Below are positions 34,723-43,679 of a stretch of 64,000 bases of DNA, piece after piece (position 1 is the stretch's first letter; every line of letters begins with the position of its first letter). A program made the position numbers and the translations under genes. The stretch is from positions 620,001 through 684,000 of the forward strand of contig JAWLAZ010000001.1 of assembly GCA_041395205.1 (NCBI GenBank), in the 5' to 3' direction. Below the pieces are notes generated by a model. That model was not told where the DNA came from. It searched no databases and worked only from the letters and a program-made list of their open reading frames with translations. The DNA is from JAHEFU01 sp041395205 (GTDB taxonomy: Bacteria; 4484-113; JAFGCY01).

Positions 34723-35724
34723 CTACCCCAGTACTTTCTCAGGCCGCAGTTCCACCAGCCCCTGGGGGTTGACCCCCTGGAACTGCAGCACCGCCACCAG
34801 CTCGCGGCCGTCCAGCGCGAACACCGTGTCGCCCTCGCCGTAGCTGCCCGGCGGCAGGGCCTTGCGCGGGCAGCGGATCCCGAGCCCGTTGCGCAGCATC
34901 CCGCACTGCTGCTCATCGAGCTGCAGGCTGGCCTGGCCACTGGCGATCGAACCCAGCGGCTCGAGCAGGTCCTCCGCCGTCGCTCCCTCATCGAGGCGCG
35001 CCGCCACATCCTCCAGCCGCATCGCATCATCGAGGCTGAAGGGGCCGACGCTTTCGCGGCGCAGGCGTCCCATGCAGCCGAGGCTGCCGAGGTCCGCCGC
35101 CACATCGCGGGTCAGCGAGCGGATGTAGACCCCGCCGCGGCAGTGCACGCGCACCCGCGCGCGCGCCAGCGGGCCGAGTTCGTCCGCGCGTTCCATGAGC
35201 GGGCTGTCCTCCCAGAGCACGTCCCTGGCAGCGAGCCCGCTTTCGAAGTCCAGCAGTTCGCTCGAGATCACCGTGACCTGCTTGGGCTGGACCTCCACCT
35301 CCTCGCCCGCAAGGGCATAGCGGTAGAGCTCCTTGCCGCCGACCTTCGTCAGGCTGAAGGCGGGCGGGATCTGCTGCAGCACACCGGTGTACTGCGCGAG
35401 CATCGCCTCGAAGGCGGTGCGCTCCGGCAGCGGCCCGCTGCTCGCCGCACTCAGCTCGCCGGCGAGGTCGTCAGTCGTGGTGGAGAGCCCGAGGATGAAC
35501 TCCCCGGTGTAGCACTTCTCGAAGTCCGTGAAGAGCTGGAACAGGCGCGTGGCACGGTTGACCCCGACCACCAGCACTCCGGTGGCGGGCTTGTCCAGCA
35601 CGCCGCTGTGCCCCATCTTGCGGATGCGCAGCATGCGCCTGAGCTCGCGGATCACGTCAAAGGAGGTGATCCCGGAGGGTTTGTCAATTGTCAGGAAGCC
35701 GCTCGGGCCGTTGTTGCCACTCAT
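34723..35724 (-). CDS. truB: tRNA pseudouridine-55 synthase
   Basis: 333 residues. Modifies U55 in the T-loop of nearly all tRNAs. The N-terminus GFLTIDKPSGITSFDVI and the catalytic motif GHSGVLDKPATGVL (nucleophile Asp44) are typical. YTGEFILGLSTTTDDLAGE and GGVYIRSLTRDVAADLG are the other conserved blocks, and a PUA-like tail follows. ATG chosen at 35724 with GGAAAGAG upstream. It follows nrnA and rbfA on the same strand, the common rbfA-nrnA-truB order of bacterial ribosome/tRNA maturation operons. Confidence 0.95.
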   Translation of the reverse strand: MSGNNGPSGFLTIDKPSGITSFDVIRELRRMLRIRKMGHSGVLDKPATGVLVVGVNRATRLFQLFTDFEKCYTGEFILGLSTTTDDLAGELSAASSGPLPERTAFEAMLAQYTGVLQQIPPAFSLTKVGGKELYRYALAGEEVEVQPKQVTVISSELLDFESGLAARDVLWEDSPLMERADELGPLARARVRVHCRGGVYIRSLTRDVAADLGSLGCMGRLRRESVGPFSLDDAMRLEDVAARLDEGATAEDLLEPLGSIASGQASLQLDEQQCGMLRNGLGIRCPRKALPPGSYGEGDTVFALDGRELVAVLQFQGVNPQGLVELRPEKVLG

Positions 35725-35753
35725 CTCTTTCCAGCACCCCAATCGCGGGGATA

Positions 35754-36845
35754 TCAGTCACCGCTGCCGAGGCGCAGCTCCTCCATGTGCAGCCTGAGCT
35801 CACGCTCGAGGATGGCCGGGGCCTCATCGATGCCGGCGTGGATGCGGAAGCCGGAGGCCGCGGTATGCCCGCCGCCGCCGAAGCGCCGCGCCACCGCGCG
35901 CACGTCGAAGCCCTGGTTGCTGCGCGCACTGACCTTCACGTTGCCATCCTCCTCCTCCTTGAGGAAGTAGGTGGCGTCGTAGCCGGCCACGGTCTTTAGG
36001 ATGTCCGTCGCACCTTCCGTGTCGCTGAGCAGCGTGCCCGTCTCGCGCACCATCCGCTGCGTGACGTAGCAGTAGAAATAGCCGAGCTCATCGTTGGCGG
36101 TCATGGTGTTGAGGATCATCGCCAGGAGGCGCATCTGCCCCGGGGTGCGCGTATTGTACACGCGGTTGTACACATCAAAGGGGTCCACGCCGATTTCGAT
36201 CAGCTCACTGGCGATCACGAAGGTTTCGTGCTTGGTGTTGCCGTAGCTGAAGCGCCCGGTGTCGGTGATGATCGTTGCGTAGAGGTTTATCGCCGTCTCG
36301 AGGCTGACCTCCCAGCCGAGATGCCGGAAGAAGCGGTAGAACAGCTCACCGCAGGCCCCGAAGCTCGGATCGACGAGGTTGATGTCGCCGTAGCACTGGT
36401 TGCCGAGATGGTGGTCCATGTTGATCATCACGCAACCCGCGGCCTTTTCAGTGGCCTCGGGGCCGATCCCCATGCGCGTCAGCTGCGCGCAGTAGGCCTT
36501 GCCGAGCCGGTCGAAGGCTCCGTTGTCATTGGCCATCACGATGTCGGGCAGTTCTCCCGGCAGCTCCGAGACATGCTCAAAGCGCCCGGCGAAGGGCAGG
36601 TCGGCATACATGCGCGGCATCGGGTCCGGGGTGAACATCCGCACCTCCTTGCCCATGCGCGTCAGGGCCTCATAGACCGCGCTGTTGCAGCCCACGGTGT
36701 CCCCGTCGGGGTTCTCATGGCAGAACAGCCAGACCGTCTGGGCGCGGCCAAGCAGCCCGCCGATATGCTCAAACAGGCCGTCGCGCTGGTCGGCAGTGAT
36801 GTAACCGTCAGCCAGGCTGGCGGTGCTGTGCTCCGTGCTGGTAAT
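35754..36845 (-). CDS. DHH-family phosphoesterase (NrnA-like nanoRNase/pAp phosphatase)
   Basis: 363 residues if started at ATT 36845. The DHH subdomain shows FCHENPDGDTVG, the metal-binding block MDHHLGNQ and NLVDPSFGACGELFYRF. The C-terminal DHHA1 part ends VRAVARRFGGGGHTAASGF. NrnA degrades 2-5-mer RNAs and pAp. Bases upstream of the first GTG (36695) clearly encode the conserved N-terminus, but no ATG, GTG or TTG occurs there. GGAGGA lies six bases before ATT, two bases after the rbfA stop, so ATT is the probable rare start codon. ATA inside the stop overlap is the alternative. Confidence 0.85.
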   Translation of the reverse strand: MTSTEHSTASLADGYITADQRDGLFEHIGGLLGRAQTVWLFCHENPDGDTVGCNSAVYEALTRMGKEVRMFTPDPMPRMYADLPFAGRFEHVSELPGELPDIVMANDNGAFDRLGKAYCAQLTRMGIGPEATEKAAGCVMINMDHHLGNQCYGDINLVDPSFGACGELFYRFFRHLGWEVSLETAINLYATIITDTGRFSYGNTKHETFVIASELIEIGVDPFDVYNRVYNTRTPGQMRLLAMILNTMTANDELGYFYCYVTQRMVRETGTLLSDTEGATDILKTVAGYDATYFLKEEEDGNVKVSARSNQGFDVRAVARRFGGGGHTAASGFRIHAGIDEAPAILERELRLHMEELRLGSGD

Positions 36846-36847
36846 GA

Positions 36848-37231
36848 CTATTCCTCCTCGAGGCTCGAGTAGTCGTCGCGGTATTCCGGGATCTCATTGA
36901 GCAACTTCTCGACCTCGGCGGCATACTGCAGGCCGTGGTCCTCATGGAAGCGCAGGCGCGGCACGATGCGCAGGTCGGTCTCCTCGCGCAGGCGGCTCCA
37001 GATCAGGCCCGAGGCATGGTTCAGCGCGGCCACGCATTCCAGCGTGCGCTCGCCACCCGCCAGCGTGGAGATCCCGATCTCGGCATGCGCGAGATCGGGC
37101 GAGACCTTCACGCCGGTGATGCTGTGGCCCTCGATGCGGGGGTCCGCCAGCTCAGCGCTGATGATCTCGCTTATGGTGCGCAGCACGAGGGATTCAATCC
37201 TCGCCTGGCGTTTGTATGAAGCTCGTCCCAT
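36848..37231 (-). CDS. rbfA: Ribosome-binding factor A
   Basis: 127 residues, normal length. The KH-type domain is visible from RIESLVLRTISEIISAELAD and ITGVKVSPDLAHAEIGIST to LRFHEDHGLQYAAEVEKLL. It helps mature the 16S rRNA 5' end and the 30S subunit in the cold. ATG 37231 is chosen because GRASYKRQARI is the usual N-terminus. TATAAT at 37257-37262 would start transcription about 20 bases upstream. First gene of the rbfA-nrnA-truB cluster. Confidence 0.93.
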   Translation of the reverse strand: MGRASYKRQARIESLVLRTISEIISAELADPRIEGHSITGVKVSPDLAHAEIGISTLAGGERTLECVAALNHASGLIWSRLREETDLRIVPRLRFHEDHGLQYAAEVEKLLNEIPEYRDDYSSLEEE

Positions 37232-37256
37232 AAGTTCCGTTCTGCCCGGAATACGC

Positions 37257-37262
37257 ATTATA
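37257..37262 (-). promoter_or_regulatory. -10 element of rbfA operon
   Basis: TATAAT on the minus strand, 25 bases before the rbfA ATG. Confidence 0.5.
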
Positions 37263-37443
37263 CCCGGCCCATACATAATGATTAACAGGCGGGACCGGCC
37301 CTGAAACGGCCAGGGCCAGCAGGGGAGCCGATTTAACCGGGATCTGAATCTTGCCGGGCGTTTCCTGAAACTTGCGAGCCCAGGGCGATGCTCCTAGCTG
37401 CATCAGTGAATCGGCTGAGAACCACATGCGAGAGGTAACGGAG

Positions 37444-38373
37444 ATGAACAAGACAATCGGAATTGCAATGGGCATCATGGTCCTGCTGCTGGCGGGATCG
37501 GTGGCCTGGGCCCAGGGCGGCCCGGGCGGACGCGGCGGCAATGGACGCGGCGCGGGGCAGCGTGGCGGCGGGGGCGGCGAAGGCCGCCAGCAGCGGCTGA
37601 TCGACCACGTCGTCTACGGTGAGATCTTAAGCATCAGTGCGGATGAGATCGTCGTGGAGCCGATGATCCCCGAGCAGCTGAGCAAGCTCGCTCAGGAGCG
37701 CGGCCATGAACTGCCGGAGCTGCCGGCGGAGATGGCGGTCCCGCTCAACGCCGAGACGAAGTTCGTGCTGGACAGCGGCGTGGCCTCGATCGCGGACTTC
37801 CAGGCCGGCGACATGGTGGTCGTCGTCAAGGACCGCGAGGGCAATGCCCGCACCGTGAGTGATCCGGAAAGCGCCAAGCAGTTCGTGGAGCAGCGCATGG
37901 AACAGCGCGGCATGGGCCAGGGCGGCTTCGGCCAGGGCGGAGGCCCTGGTGGACCCGGCGGCCGCGATGGCGAGCGCCGTCCGCCCGCCATGGGTACGAT
38001 CACGGCGATCAGCGCGGATGGGATCACCATCAAGCCCGAGATCCCCGAGCAGATGGCGCAGCGCATGGCTGAGAACGGCCGTGAGCTGCCGGAACTGCCG
38101 GAGAGCATCAGCTGGAGCATAGACGACATGACCCGCTTCATCACGGAGGAGGGCTCGGTGACGGCCAATCCCTTCAGCGTCGGCGACAGGGTGGTTGTGC
38201 TCGGTCCTCCGGAGGAGGGCAGCGCAATGGCGATCGTGGATGCCGAGGTGGCCCGTGAGAAGGTCCGCGAGCTGCTCGGTGAGTTCGGTCCCGGCGGCCA
38301 GGGCGGTCCCGGTGGACCGGGCGGTCGTGGCGGACATGGCGGCCAGAAGCGTGGTCCCGGAGGCAAGCGGTAG
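37444..38373 (+). CDS. Secreted Gly-rich protein with two DUF5666-like repeats
   Basis: 309 residues. The signal peptide ends AGSVAWAQ. Two related blocks follow, each pairing a beta-rich unit (GEILSISADEIVVEPMIPEQ; GTITAISADGITIKPEIPEQ) with a metal-salt-like strand (FQAGDMVVVVKDREG; FSVGDRVVVLGPPEE). This resembles OB-like DUF5666 repeats. Gly/Arg/Gln linkers (GQGGFGQGGGPGGPGG) separate the blocks and form the tail. ATG 37444 has GGAG just upstream. A terminator follows. Role unknown. Confidence 0.65.
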   Translation: MNKTIGIAMGIMVLLLAGSVAWAQGGPGGRGGNGRGAGQRGGGGGEGRQQRLIDHVVYGEILSISADEIVVEPMIPEQLSKLAQERGHELPELPAEMAVPLNAETKFVLDSGVASIADFQAGDMVVVVKDREGNARTVSDPESAKQFVEQRMEQRGMGQGGFGQGGGPGGPGGRDGERRPPAMGTITAISADGITIKPEIPEQMAQRMAENGRELPELPESISWSIDDMTRFITEEGSVTANPFSVGDRVVVLGPPEEGSAMAIVDAEVAREKVRELLGEFGPGGQGGPGGPGGRGGHGGQKRGPGGKR

Positions 38374-38434
38374 GCAAATCGGACCGGACGGCCCAGCGGG
38401 CTGACCGGGAGAACTGAATTCCCCCCACCCATCG

Positions 38435-38462
38435 AAGGGCGCCTTTCCCGAGGCGCCCTTTT
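38435..38462 (+). terminator. Rho-independent terminator
   Basis: AGGGCGCC/GGCGCCCT stem with an eight-base loop, followed by TTTT. Confidence 0.85.
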
Positions 38463-38489
38463 CGTACTTGAGGTTGCGGGGTGTTGTAT

Positions 38490-38645
38490 TGTTCGGTGTG
38501 TTGGTCTTCAGACCAACAGGGCCCTGTGGCTCGTGAAGAGCCACACTCCGTTCCCGCTCCGCCGTTGTCAACTCGCCCGACTGACAACGGGCCTCTACCG
38601 ACGGCAGGCTGCCGCCGCTACAGGTCCCTGATCCCCGGTCCCTGA
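38490..38645. repeat. Constant-flank hairpins
   Basis: TTGGTCT/AGACCAA round TC (about 38502-38518), GTGGCTC/GAGCCAC round GTGAA (about 38526-38545) and an imperfect GTAG-type hairpin ending GCCGCCGCTAC (about 38594-38622). Confidence 0.8.
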
Positions 38646-40010
38646 TTACAGGTCCGCGCTCTCCATGTAGCCCGGCACATGGCAGAGCCAGTCCAGCTCA
38701 TGCGTGATGCGCTCGCGCATCGTGTCCGCGGGGTTTTCCTCACCATGCGTGATGAAGGTGTTCTTCGGCCGCTTCTCGATGCTGCCGAGCCAGGTCATGA
38801 TCTCGCGGTAATCGGCATGCGCGCTCATGTTTGACAACTGGTCGATCTCGCAGTTGATCGGCACGTCCTCGCCGAAGATCCGGATGCGGTCCATGCCCTC
38901 GAGGATCTTGCGCCCGCGCGAGCCCGCCGCCTGGTAACCGGCGAACAGGATCATGTTCCTGCGGTCCGGAGCGAAGGCCTTGATGTGGTGCACCACGCGC
39001 CCGCCCGTTGCCATTCCGCTGGCGGAGATGATCACCTTCGATTCGCGGTTGAGGTTCAGCTCCTTGCTGTCCTCCACGCTGTTGACGTAGATCGCGCTGT
39101 CAAACACCTCGCGCAGGTAGCCGCAGTCGATGCGGTGGCTGTCGGAGCAGTCGTCATAGATGTCCGTGGCGTTGACGGCCATCGGCGAATTGACGTAGAC
39201 CGGCACGCGCGGGATGTCGCCGCGCTGCATCAGTTCGTGGAAGAAGAGGATCAGCTGCTGGGTGCGGCCCACGGCGAAGCTCGGGATCACCACGGTCCCG
39301 CCACGCTCGATCACGGGGCGGGTGGCGCGGGCGATGCTTTCACGCGGGTCGATGTCCTCATGCAGGCGGTCGCCGTAGGTGGATTCGCAGAGCAGGAAGT
39401 CCGCCTCGTGGTAATGCGTGGGCGGCACGAGGATCTGGTCATTCAGGCGGCCGATGTCGCCGCTGAAGAGGATCTTGCGGCTGCCGAGCTGCAGCATCAG
39501 GTGCGCGGCGCCGAGGATATGCCCGGCGGGCTGCCACTGCGCGCTGATTCCATCCCCGAGTTCCAGCCACTCGCCGAAGCTCACGCTGCGAAACAGCCCG
39601 AGTGCCTTCTCGCCGTCCTCCGCGGTGTAGAGCGGCTGCGGGTCCTCATGCTTTGAGGAGCCCTTCTTCTTGGCGTACTTCGCATCCTCCTCCTGCAGGT
39701 AGCCGCTGTCCGGCAGCAGGATGCGGCAGAGCTTCTGCGTGGCGGGGGTGCAGTAGACCTTGCCGTGGAAGCCGAGCTTCTTCAGGCGCGGAATGTAGCC
39801 CGAGTGGTCGATGTGGGCATGCGTCAGCAGCACCATGTCGATCTCGGCGGGCTTGATCGGGAAGTCGTCCCAGTTGCGCAGGCGCAGGGGCTTCAGGCCC
39901 TGGAACAGGCCGCAGTCCACGAGGATCTGCTTGCCGGCGTACTCCACGAGGTACTTGGAGCCGGTCACGGTCTGGGCGGCACCGAGGAAGGTCAGCTTGA
40001 TGTTGCTCAC
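38646..40010 (-). CDS. MBL-fold beta-CASP RNA nuclease
   Basis: 454 residues. The metallo-beta-lactamase part has HAHIDH at 64-69 and later metal ligands (AGHILGAAHL, FSGDIG). The beta-CASP insertion and end motifs follow (VVIPSFAVGRTQQL, ISASGMATGGRVVHHI, MSAHADYREI). This is the CPSF73-like bacterial RNase/exonuclease group. GTG 40010 is chosen because SNIKLTFLGAAQTVTGS is the conserved start and TATAGT lies exactly six bases upstream. No Shine-Dalgarno site. Confidence 0.9.
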   Translation of the reverse strand: MSNIKLTFLGAAQTVTGSKYLVEYAGKQILVDCGLFQGLKPLRLRNWDDFPIKPAEIDMVLLTHAHIDHSGYIPRLKKLGFHGKVYCTPATQKLCRILLPDSGYLQEEDAKYAKKKGSSKHEDPQPLYTAEDGEKALGLFRSVSFGEWLELGDGISAQWQPAGHILGAAHLMLQLGSRKILFSGDIGRLNDQILVPPTHYHEADFLLCESTYGDRLHEDIDPRESIARATRPVIERGGTVVIPSFAVGRTQQLILFFHELMQRGDIPRVPVYVNSPMAVNATDIYDDCSDSHRIDCGYLREVFDSAIYVNSVEDSKELNLNRESKVIISASGMATGGRVVHHIKAFAPDRRNMILFAGYQAAGSRGRKILEGMDRIRIFGEDVPINCEIDQLSNMSAHADYREIMTWLGSIEKRPKNTFITHGEENPADTMRERITHELDWLCHVPGYMESADL

Positions 40011-40016
40011 GGCTCT

Positions 40017-40022
40017 ACTATA
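40017..40022 (-). promoter_or_regulatory. -10 element, leaderless promoter
   Basis: TATAGT on the minus strand, six bases before GTG 40010. Confidence 0.55.
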
Positions 40023-40084
40023 AGGGATGCGGGAGCGCGCAGCGCAGTCACGCGTGAGCGTGATACACAATGAGATGAGGGAGC

Positions 40085-40192
40085 GCGAGCATTCAGCTCG
40101 CAGGCATGTGGGCATTCAGCCCACACCATCCTCCTGGCACCAGTACTGTGCCACGAACTGAATGTTCGTGGTCCTGCGGGCTGAATGCCCGC
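40085..40192. repeat. Four hairpins with one loop and four different stems
   Basis: GCGAG/CTCGC (40085-40101) and GTGGG/CCCAC (40108-40124) enclose CATTCAG. CACGAA/TTCGTG (40152-40170) and GCGGG/CCCGC (40176-40192) enclose its complement CTGAATG. Confidence 0.9.
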
Positions 40193-40200
40193 GCTCCGGC

Positions 40201-42885
40201 CTACTGTGCAACTGCACTCCGGATCGCCACCCTGAGCGTGTTGACGTCGTTGTCAAAACGGCTGTAGCAGACAATGCTGTTGCCATTGGAGAAATGCGCG
40301 AGGTCCAGATGCACGAGGAAGTTGTCAGCCGTGAAGGTGTTCGGCGTGGCACTCACGTCCTCCAGCTCCCAGCTGCCGCCGGACTGGATCGCGAAGCGCA
40401 CCATCGTGCTCGCGCCGTTGTACTGGGTGTAGGCGATGCAGGCCGTGCCATCCGCCATGTAGGCCAGCTGGCTCATGATCGCCACGGTTTCTCCTGCGCC
40501 CGTGTCCGTACTGATCACGATGTCCTCGTCGGTATTCACGCCGTAGCTGCCAGCCAGTTCGGTGTAGCGCAGCCCCGTGTCCGTTCCGTTGACACTGGCA
40601 TAGCTCAGGCCCGTCAGGTCACCGGCCTCGTAGCGGTCCACGCTGCCCACGCTGCCGCTCGCGGGATTCTGGTAGGGCAGGTCCCAGCTCGTGCCGTTGT
40701 AGACCGCGAGGTTGCCGCCGTTGACAGCGACGTGCTCCAGGCCCGTGCCGGACTCATAGCGCAGGTGCGGGAAGCGCCACTGGCTGCCGAAGTTGTAGTT
40801 CAGGTTGTAGGGCAGGTTGGCGGCATCGGCCGGGTTGTATGCCAGGTCGAAGTAGTACATGTCGTTGGCGGGCTTGGCCGGGAGGTTCGCATTGGCAACC
40901 ATCGCCACGATCCCGAAGTGTCCGTCCGTGGCCCGGAATCCGCTGCCGGTCGGACCCGCACCATCCAGGAACACGCTCGGCGTGGCCTCATTGCCGAGGA
41001 AGTAGGTGTTCCAGGTCGGGACATTGTCATAGATGTCGAGCGCGGAGAACGTAACCACGGAATTCTCGGCCACGGTGTTCCCGGTCAGGTTGAAGATGCT
41101 GTAGGAAACGCGCGGCAGGTTGGTGCCGGCGGGGATCACGATGTCGGTGTAGGCGGGCGCCGCGGGTGCACTGATCCCGAGATCCGCGATCTCCACCGGC
41201 GTCCAGCTGGCGGGGACAGTCAGGTCCAGCGTGCTGTCGCCGATCACCACGTAGGGGTCGAGCACGGCATCCGCCAGGTTGGTATAGGCCACCATCGGGT
41301 TGCCATTCGTGGCAACTGCCACACTCGGCGTCCAGCCGCCGTCAATCCCGGTCACGCTGCTCAGGTCGATTTCCGTCCACTGGAAGCCGGTGCCAGTGCT
41401 CGTCACTTCCAGGCTGAAGTTCAGGGTGTCACTGCCGAAACTGTTGGTCGCGGTCAGGCTGCATTCGTAGATGCCCGGCGCTCCCAGTGTTTCCAGCGGG
41501 TTCTCGTCGGGACTCGTGCCGGGCGTGGCCGCCGGGCCGAACTGCCATTCCCATGTGTCAACCGTGCCGGTATAGCTCGGCGTGAATGTGACTTCGGCGC
41601 CGCTTGCACCGCTTAGCGGATCAACCGAGATGATCACCGGGGCCTCGCCGCTGACGGGCATGACCTCGAAGCTGAAGTCGAACTGGTCGCTGCCGAAGCT
41701 GTTCGTGGCCGTCACGCTGCAGCTGTAGCTGCCCGCGTTGCCAAGTTCCACATCCGGGCTCGGAAGCGTGCTGCTGTCCGGCGTGCCGGCACCGTTGAAC
41801 TGCCAGGCCCAGCTGTCCACCGTTCCGCTGAAGGTCGGGACGAAGCTGACGGTGCTGCCGCTTTCGCCGGAGAGCGGGCTGACCGCCGTCACATCCGGGG
41901 CTGAGCCGCTCACCGGGCCGACCTCCAGCGTGAAGTTGAATACGGTCTCGCCGAACAGGGAACTCGCGGTCACGCTGGCGCTGTACGTACCCGCCATGCC
42001 GAGCGTGATCAGCGGGCTGGCCTCGGTGCTCGTGTCGGGGCTGGCTCCGCCGCCGAAGTCCCAGGCCCAGCTCTCCACCGTGTTGGCAAAGCTGGCAAGC
42101 GGCTGGATCTGCGTGCCGCTTTCGCCGCTTGTGGGGCTGACATCCGTGAGTTCCGGGGCACTGCGGTCCACGTCGAAGCCGACGCGGTCCAGCTGCAGAC
42201 CGTTGCCATCATGGGTCAGCACGAACAGGAAGGCATTGCCGAGCGGGGAGACGTAGTCCGCGAAGGCCGGGAGTGACTTGGTGTAGGTCTCGCTCTCGCT
42301 GCGTTCGAGGATCTCCCAGCGTCCCGTGGCGTAGTTGGCAAGCCCCACGTGGAAGCCGGGCTGGCTGCCGGTGAAGTTGACATTGCTGGTTTCCACACTC
42401 AGGCGGTTGAAGCCCAGTGCGCCGTTCACGTCGGGCAGGCTGTAGATCGCCCAGTTGCGCTGCCCGCCGCCGGTGAACAGGCTGAGGCTCGTGCCGCTGA
42501 CAACGGCGTTGGGGGCCTTCTGGGCGAAGTCCGCACCGTCCTGCCATTCACGGCCGATCCCGCTGGCACTGCGCTCTCCGCCGACGCGGGCATCAAGCTG
42601 GTCCAGGCCGGGCAGGCCGCTGTCCGGCATCGCGAACAGCCGGGCCAGGCCGGGATCAAGTGCATGCGAGAATTCCCGCGGAATGCTGCCCGCGGACTGT
42701 GCACCCGCTGCTTCAGAGAGCGGGCCCGGAGTCTGGCTGTCCAGCTGCGGGTTCACATGCCCATGCGCGGTGTTGAGCGAGCCGCGTGACTCATTGGCGA
42801 GCTCGGTATGGCGCTGGCTGCCGGAACAGCCAGCCAGTAGCGCTGCACAGAACAGCAGTGGCACAGCCCAGTTCACAATCCTCAT
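40201..42885 (-). CDS. PKD-repeat surface lipoprotein
   Basis: 894 residues. Lipobox LLAGC with Cys20. After a linker and a beta domain (about 110-240) come three PKD-like repeats of about 85 residues (PTSGESGTQIQPLASF, PLSGESGSTVSFVPTF, PLSGASGAEVTFTPSY, each with WAWDF/WAWQF/WEWQF and a TNSFGSD-type strand). The C-terminal 400 residues look like a propeller of repeated NGNPMVAYTN-type blades. Probably an exposed adhesion or binding protein. ATG 42885 chosen because GGTGGAG lies six bases upstream. Related in layout to the gene at 49042. Confidence 0.75.
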   Translation of the reverse strand: MRIVNWAVPLLFCAALLAGCSGSQRHTELANESRGSLNTAHGHVNPQLDSQTPGPLSEAAGAQSAGSIPREFSHALDPGLARLFAMPDSGLPGLDQLDARVGGERSASGIGREWQDGADFAQKAPNAVVSGTSLSLFTGGGQRNWAIYSLPDVNGALGFNRLSVETSNVNFTGSQPGFHVGLANYATGRWEILERSESETYTKSLPAFADYVSPLGNAFLFVLTHDGNGLQLDRVGFDVDRSAPELTDVSPTSGESGTQIQPLASFANTVESWAWDFGGGASPDTSTEASPLITLGMAGTYSASVTASSLFGETVFNFTLEVGPVSGSAPDVTAVSPLSGESGSTVSFVPTFSGTVDSWAWQFNGAGTPDSSTLPSPDVELGNAGSYSCSVTATNSFGSDQFDFSFEVMPVSGEAPVIISVDPLSGASGAEVTFTPSYTGTVDTWEWQFGPAATPGTSPDENPLETLGAPGIYECSLTATNSFGSDTLNFSLEVTSTGTGFQWTEIDLSSVTGIDGGWTPSVAVATNGNPMVAYTNLADAVLDPYVVIGDSTLDLTVPASWTPVEIADLGISAPAAPAYTDIVIPAGTNLPRVSYSIFNLTGNTVAENSVVTFSALDIYDNVPTWNTYFLGNEATPSVFLDGAGPTGSGFRATDGHFGIVAMVANANLPAKPANDMYYFDLAYNPADAANLPYNLNYNFGSQWRFPHLRYESGTGLEHVAVNGGNLAVYNGTSWDLPYQNPASGSVGSVDRYEAGDLTGLSYASVNGTDTGLRYTELAGSYGVNTDEDIVISTDTGAGETVAIMSQLAYMADGTACIAYTQYNGASTMVRFAIQSGGSWELEDVSATPNTFTADNFLVHLDLAHFSNGNSIVCYSRFDNDVNTLRVAIRSAVAQ

Positions 42886-42934
42886 ACTCATCTCCACCGG
42901 TAGCGGGAATACGACTGAGTTTAACAGAACTCAA

Positions 42935-43110
42935 TACTCAGGGACCGGGGACCGGGGACCGGGGACCGGAAAGAAGGGACCGGGGACCTGGGATCTGGGA
43001 CCATGAAGAAGGGACCTGGGATCCGGGATCTGGGACCGGAAAGAAGGGACCGGGGACCTGGGATCTGGGACCATGAAGAAGGGATCAGAAGAAGAATTTG
43101 GGACCAGGGG
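42935..43110. repeat. GGGACCG heptamer array
   Basis: Consecutive heptamers GGGACCG, GGGACCT, GGGATCT, GGGACCA broken by GAAAGAA and TGAAGAA. The 21-base to 70-base super-units repeat in turn. Same family at 30090, 43735-43830 and 43995-44080. Confidence 0.9.
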
Positions 43111-43223
43111 TTGAAAAGGAATTCGGGGAATGGCAGACCTTATCCGAAGGTCTGGTGCAAGCGCACTGCAATGGAAGGAGTTTAATCAGGCACAAACTGC
43201 AATTGACAGGAAGGGTAATTCTA

Positions 43224-43252
43224 TTGCTTTTATTGTTTCTTTGTGATACTAT
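43224..43252 (+). promoter_or_regulatory. Sigma-70-like promoter of the four-helix gene
   Basis: TTGCTT at 43224-43229, a 17-base spacer and TACTAT at 43247-43252. Confidence 0.5.
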
Positions 43253-43276
43253 ACATATGTCTACAAGGAGACTGTT

Positions 43277-43654
43277 ATGGATGCTGTTACTTACAGGGAC
43301 CTGATCGTCTGGCAGCGCGCCATGGATTTTGTTACTGAGATTTACCGGCTGACTGCTGCCTTTCCCAGGGATGAAATGTACGGGATGACTTCGCAGCTCA
43401 GGCGGGCGGCGGTATCGATTCCCAGCAATATTGCTGAAGGGAATGGGAGAGCCACACGGAAGGATTACGCCCATTTCGTGTCAATCGCTCTGGCTTCAAC
43501 GAGGGAGCTTGAGGCTCTGCTGCTGATATCGGCAGAACTCGGCTTTACGGAACGGAGTGTCGCTCAGGAACTGGAATCGCGGCTGGATGAAATCGGCAGG
43601 ATGCTGTTCAGCATGCACCGCAAGCTGGCAACGCCAGTGAATGGCCTGAACTGA
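43277..43654 (+). CDS. Four-helix-bundle protein (23S rRNA IVS-type)
   Basis: 125 residues. LIVWQRAMDFVTEIYRLT, MTSQLRRAAVSIPSNIAEG and FVSIALASTRELEALLLIS match the family first found inside 23S rRNA intervening sequences and later found widely next to diversity-generating elements and elsewhere. It forms a homopentamer-like helical bundle; function unclear. GGAG lies about six bases before ATG. No rRNA is present nearby, so here it is a free-standing gene surrounded by heptamer repeats. Confidence 0.88.
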   Translation: MDAVTYRDLIVWQRAMDFVTEIYRLTAAFPRDEMYGMTSQLRRAAVSIPSNIAEGNGRATRKDYAHFVSIALASTRELEALLLISAELGFTERSVAQELESRLDEIGRMLFSMHRKLATPVNGLN

Positions 43655-43679
43655 ACGACGTGGATTCAGGGTTGCTGTC

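Noticed and set aside
34636..35970. Plus-strand frame of 444 codons
   Set aside because: Antisense to truB and the end of nrnA; no recognisable protein.
43277..43654. Evidence for a nearby 23S rRNA intervening sequence
   Set aside because: No rRNA-like sequence in the flanks; the gene has its own promoter and ribosome-binding site.
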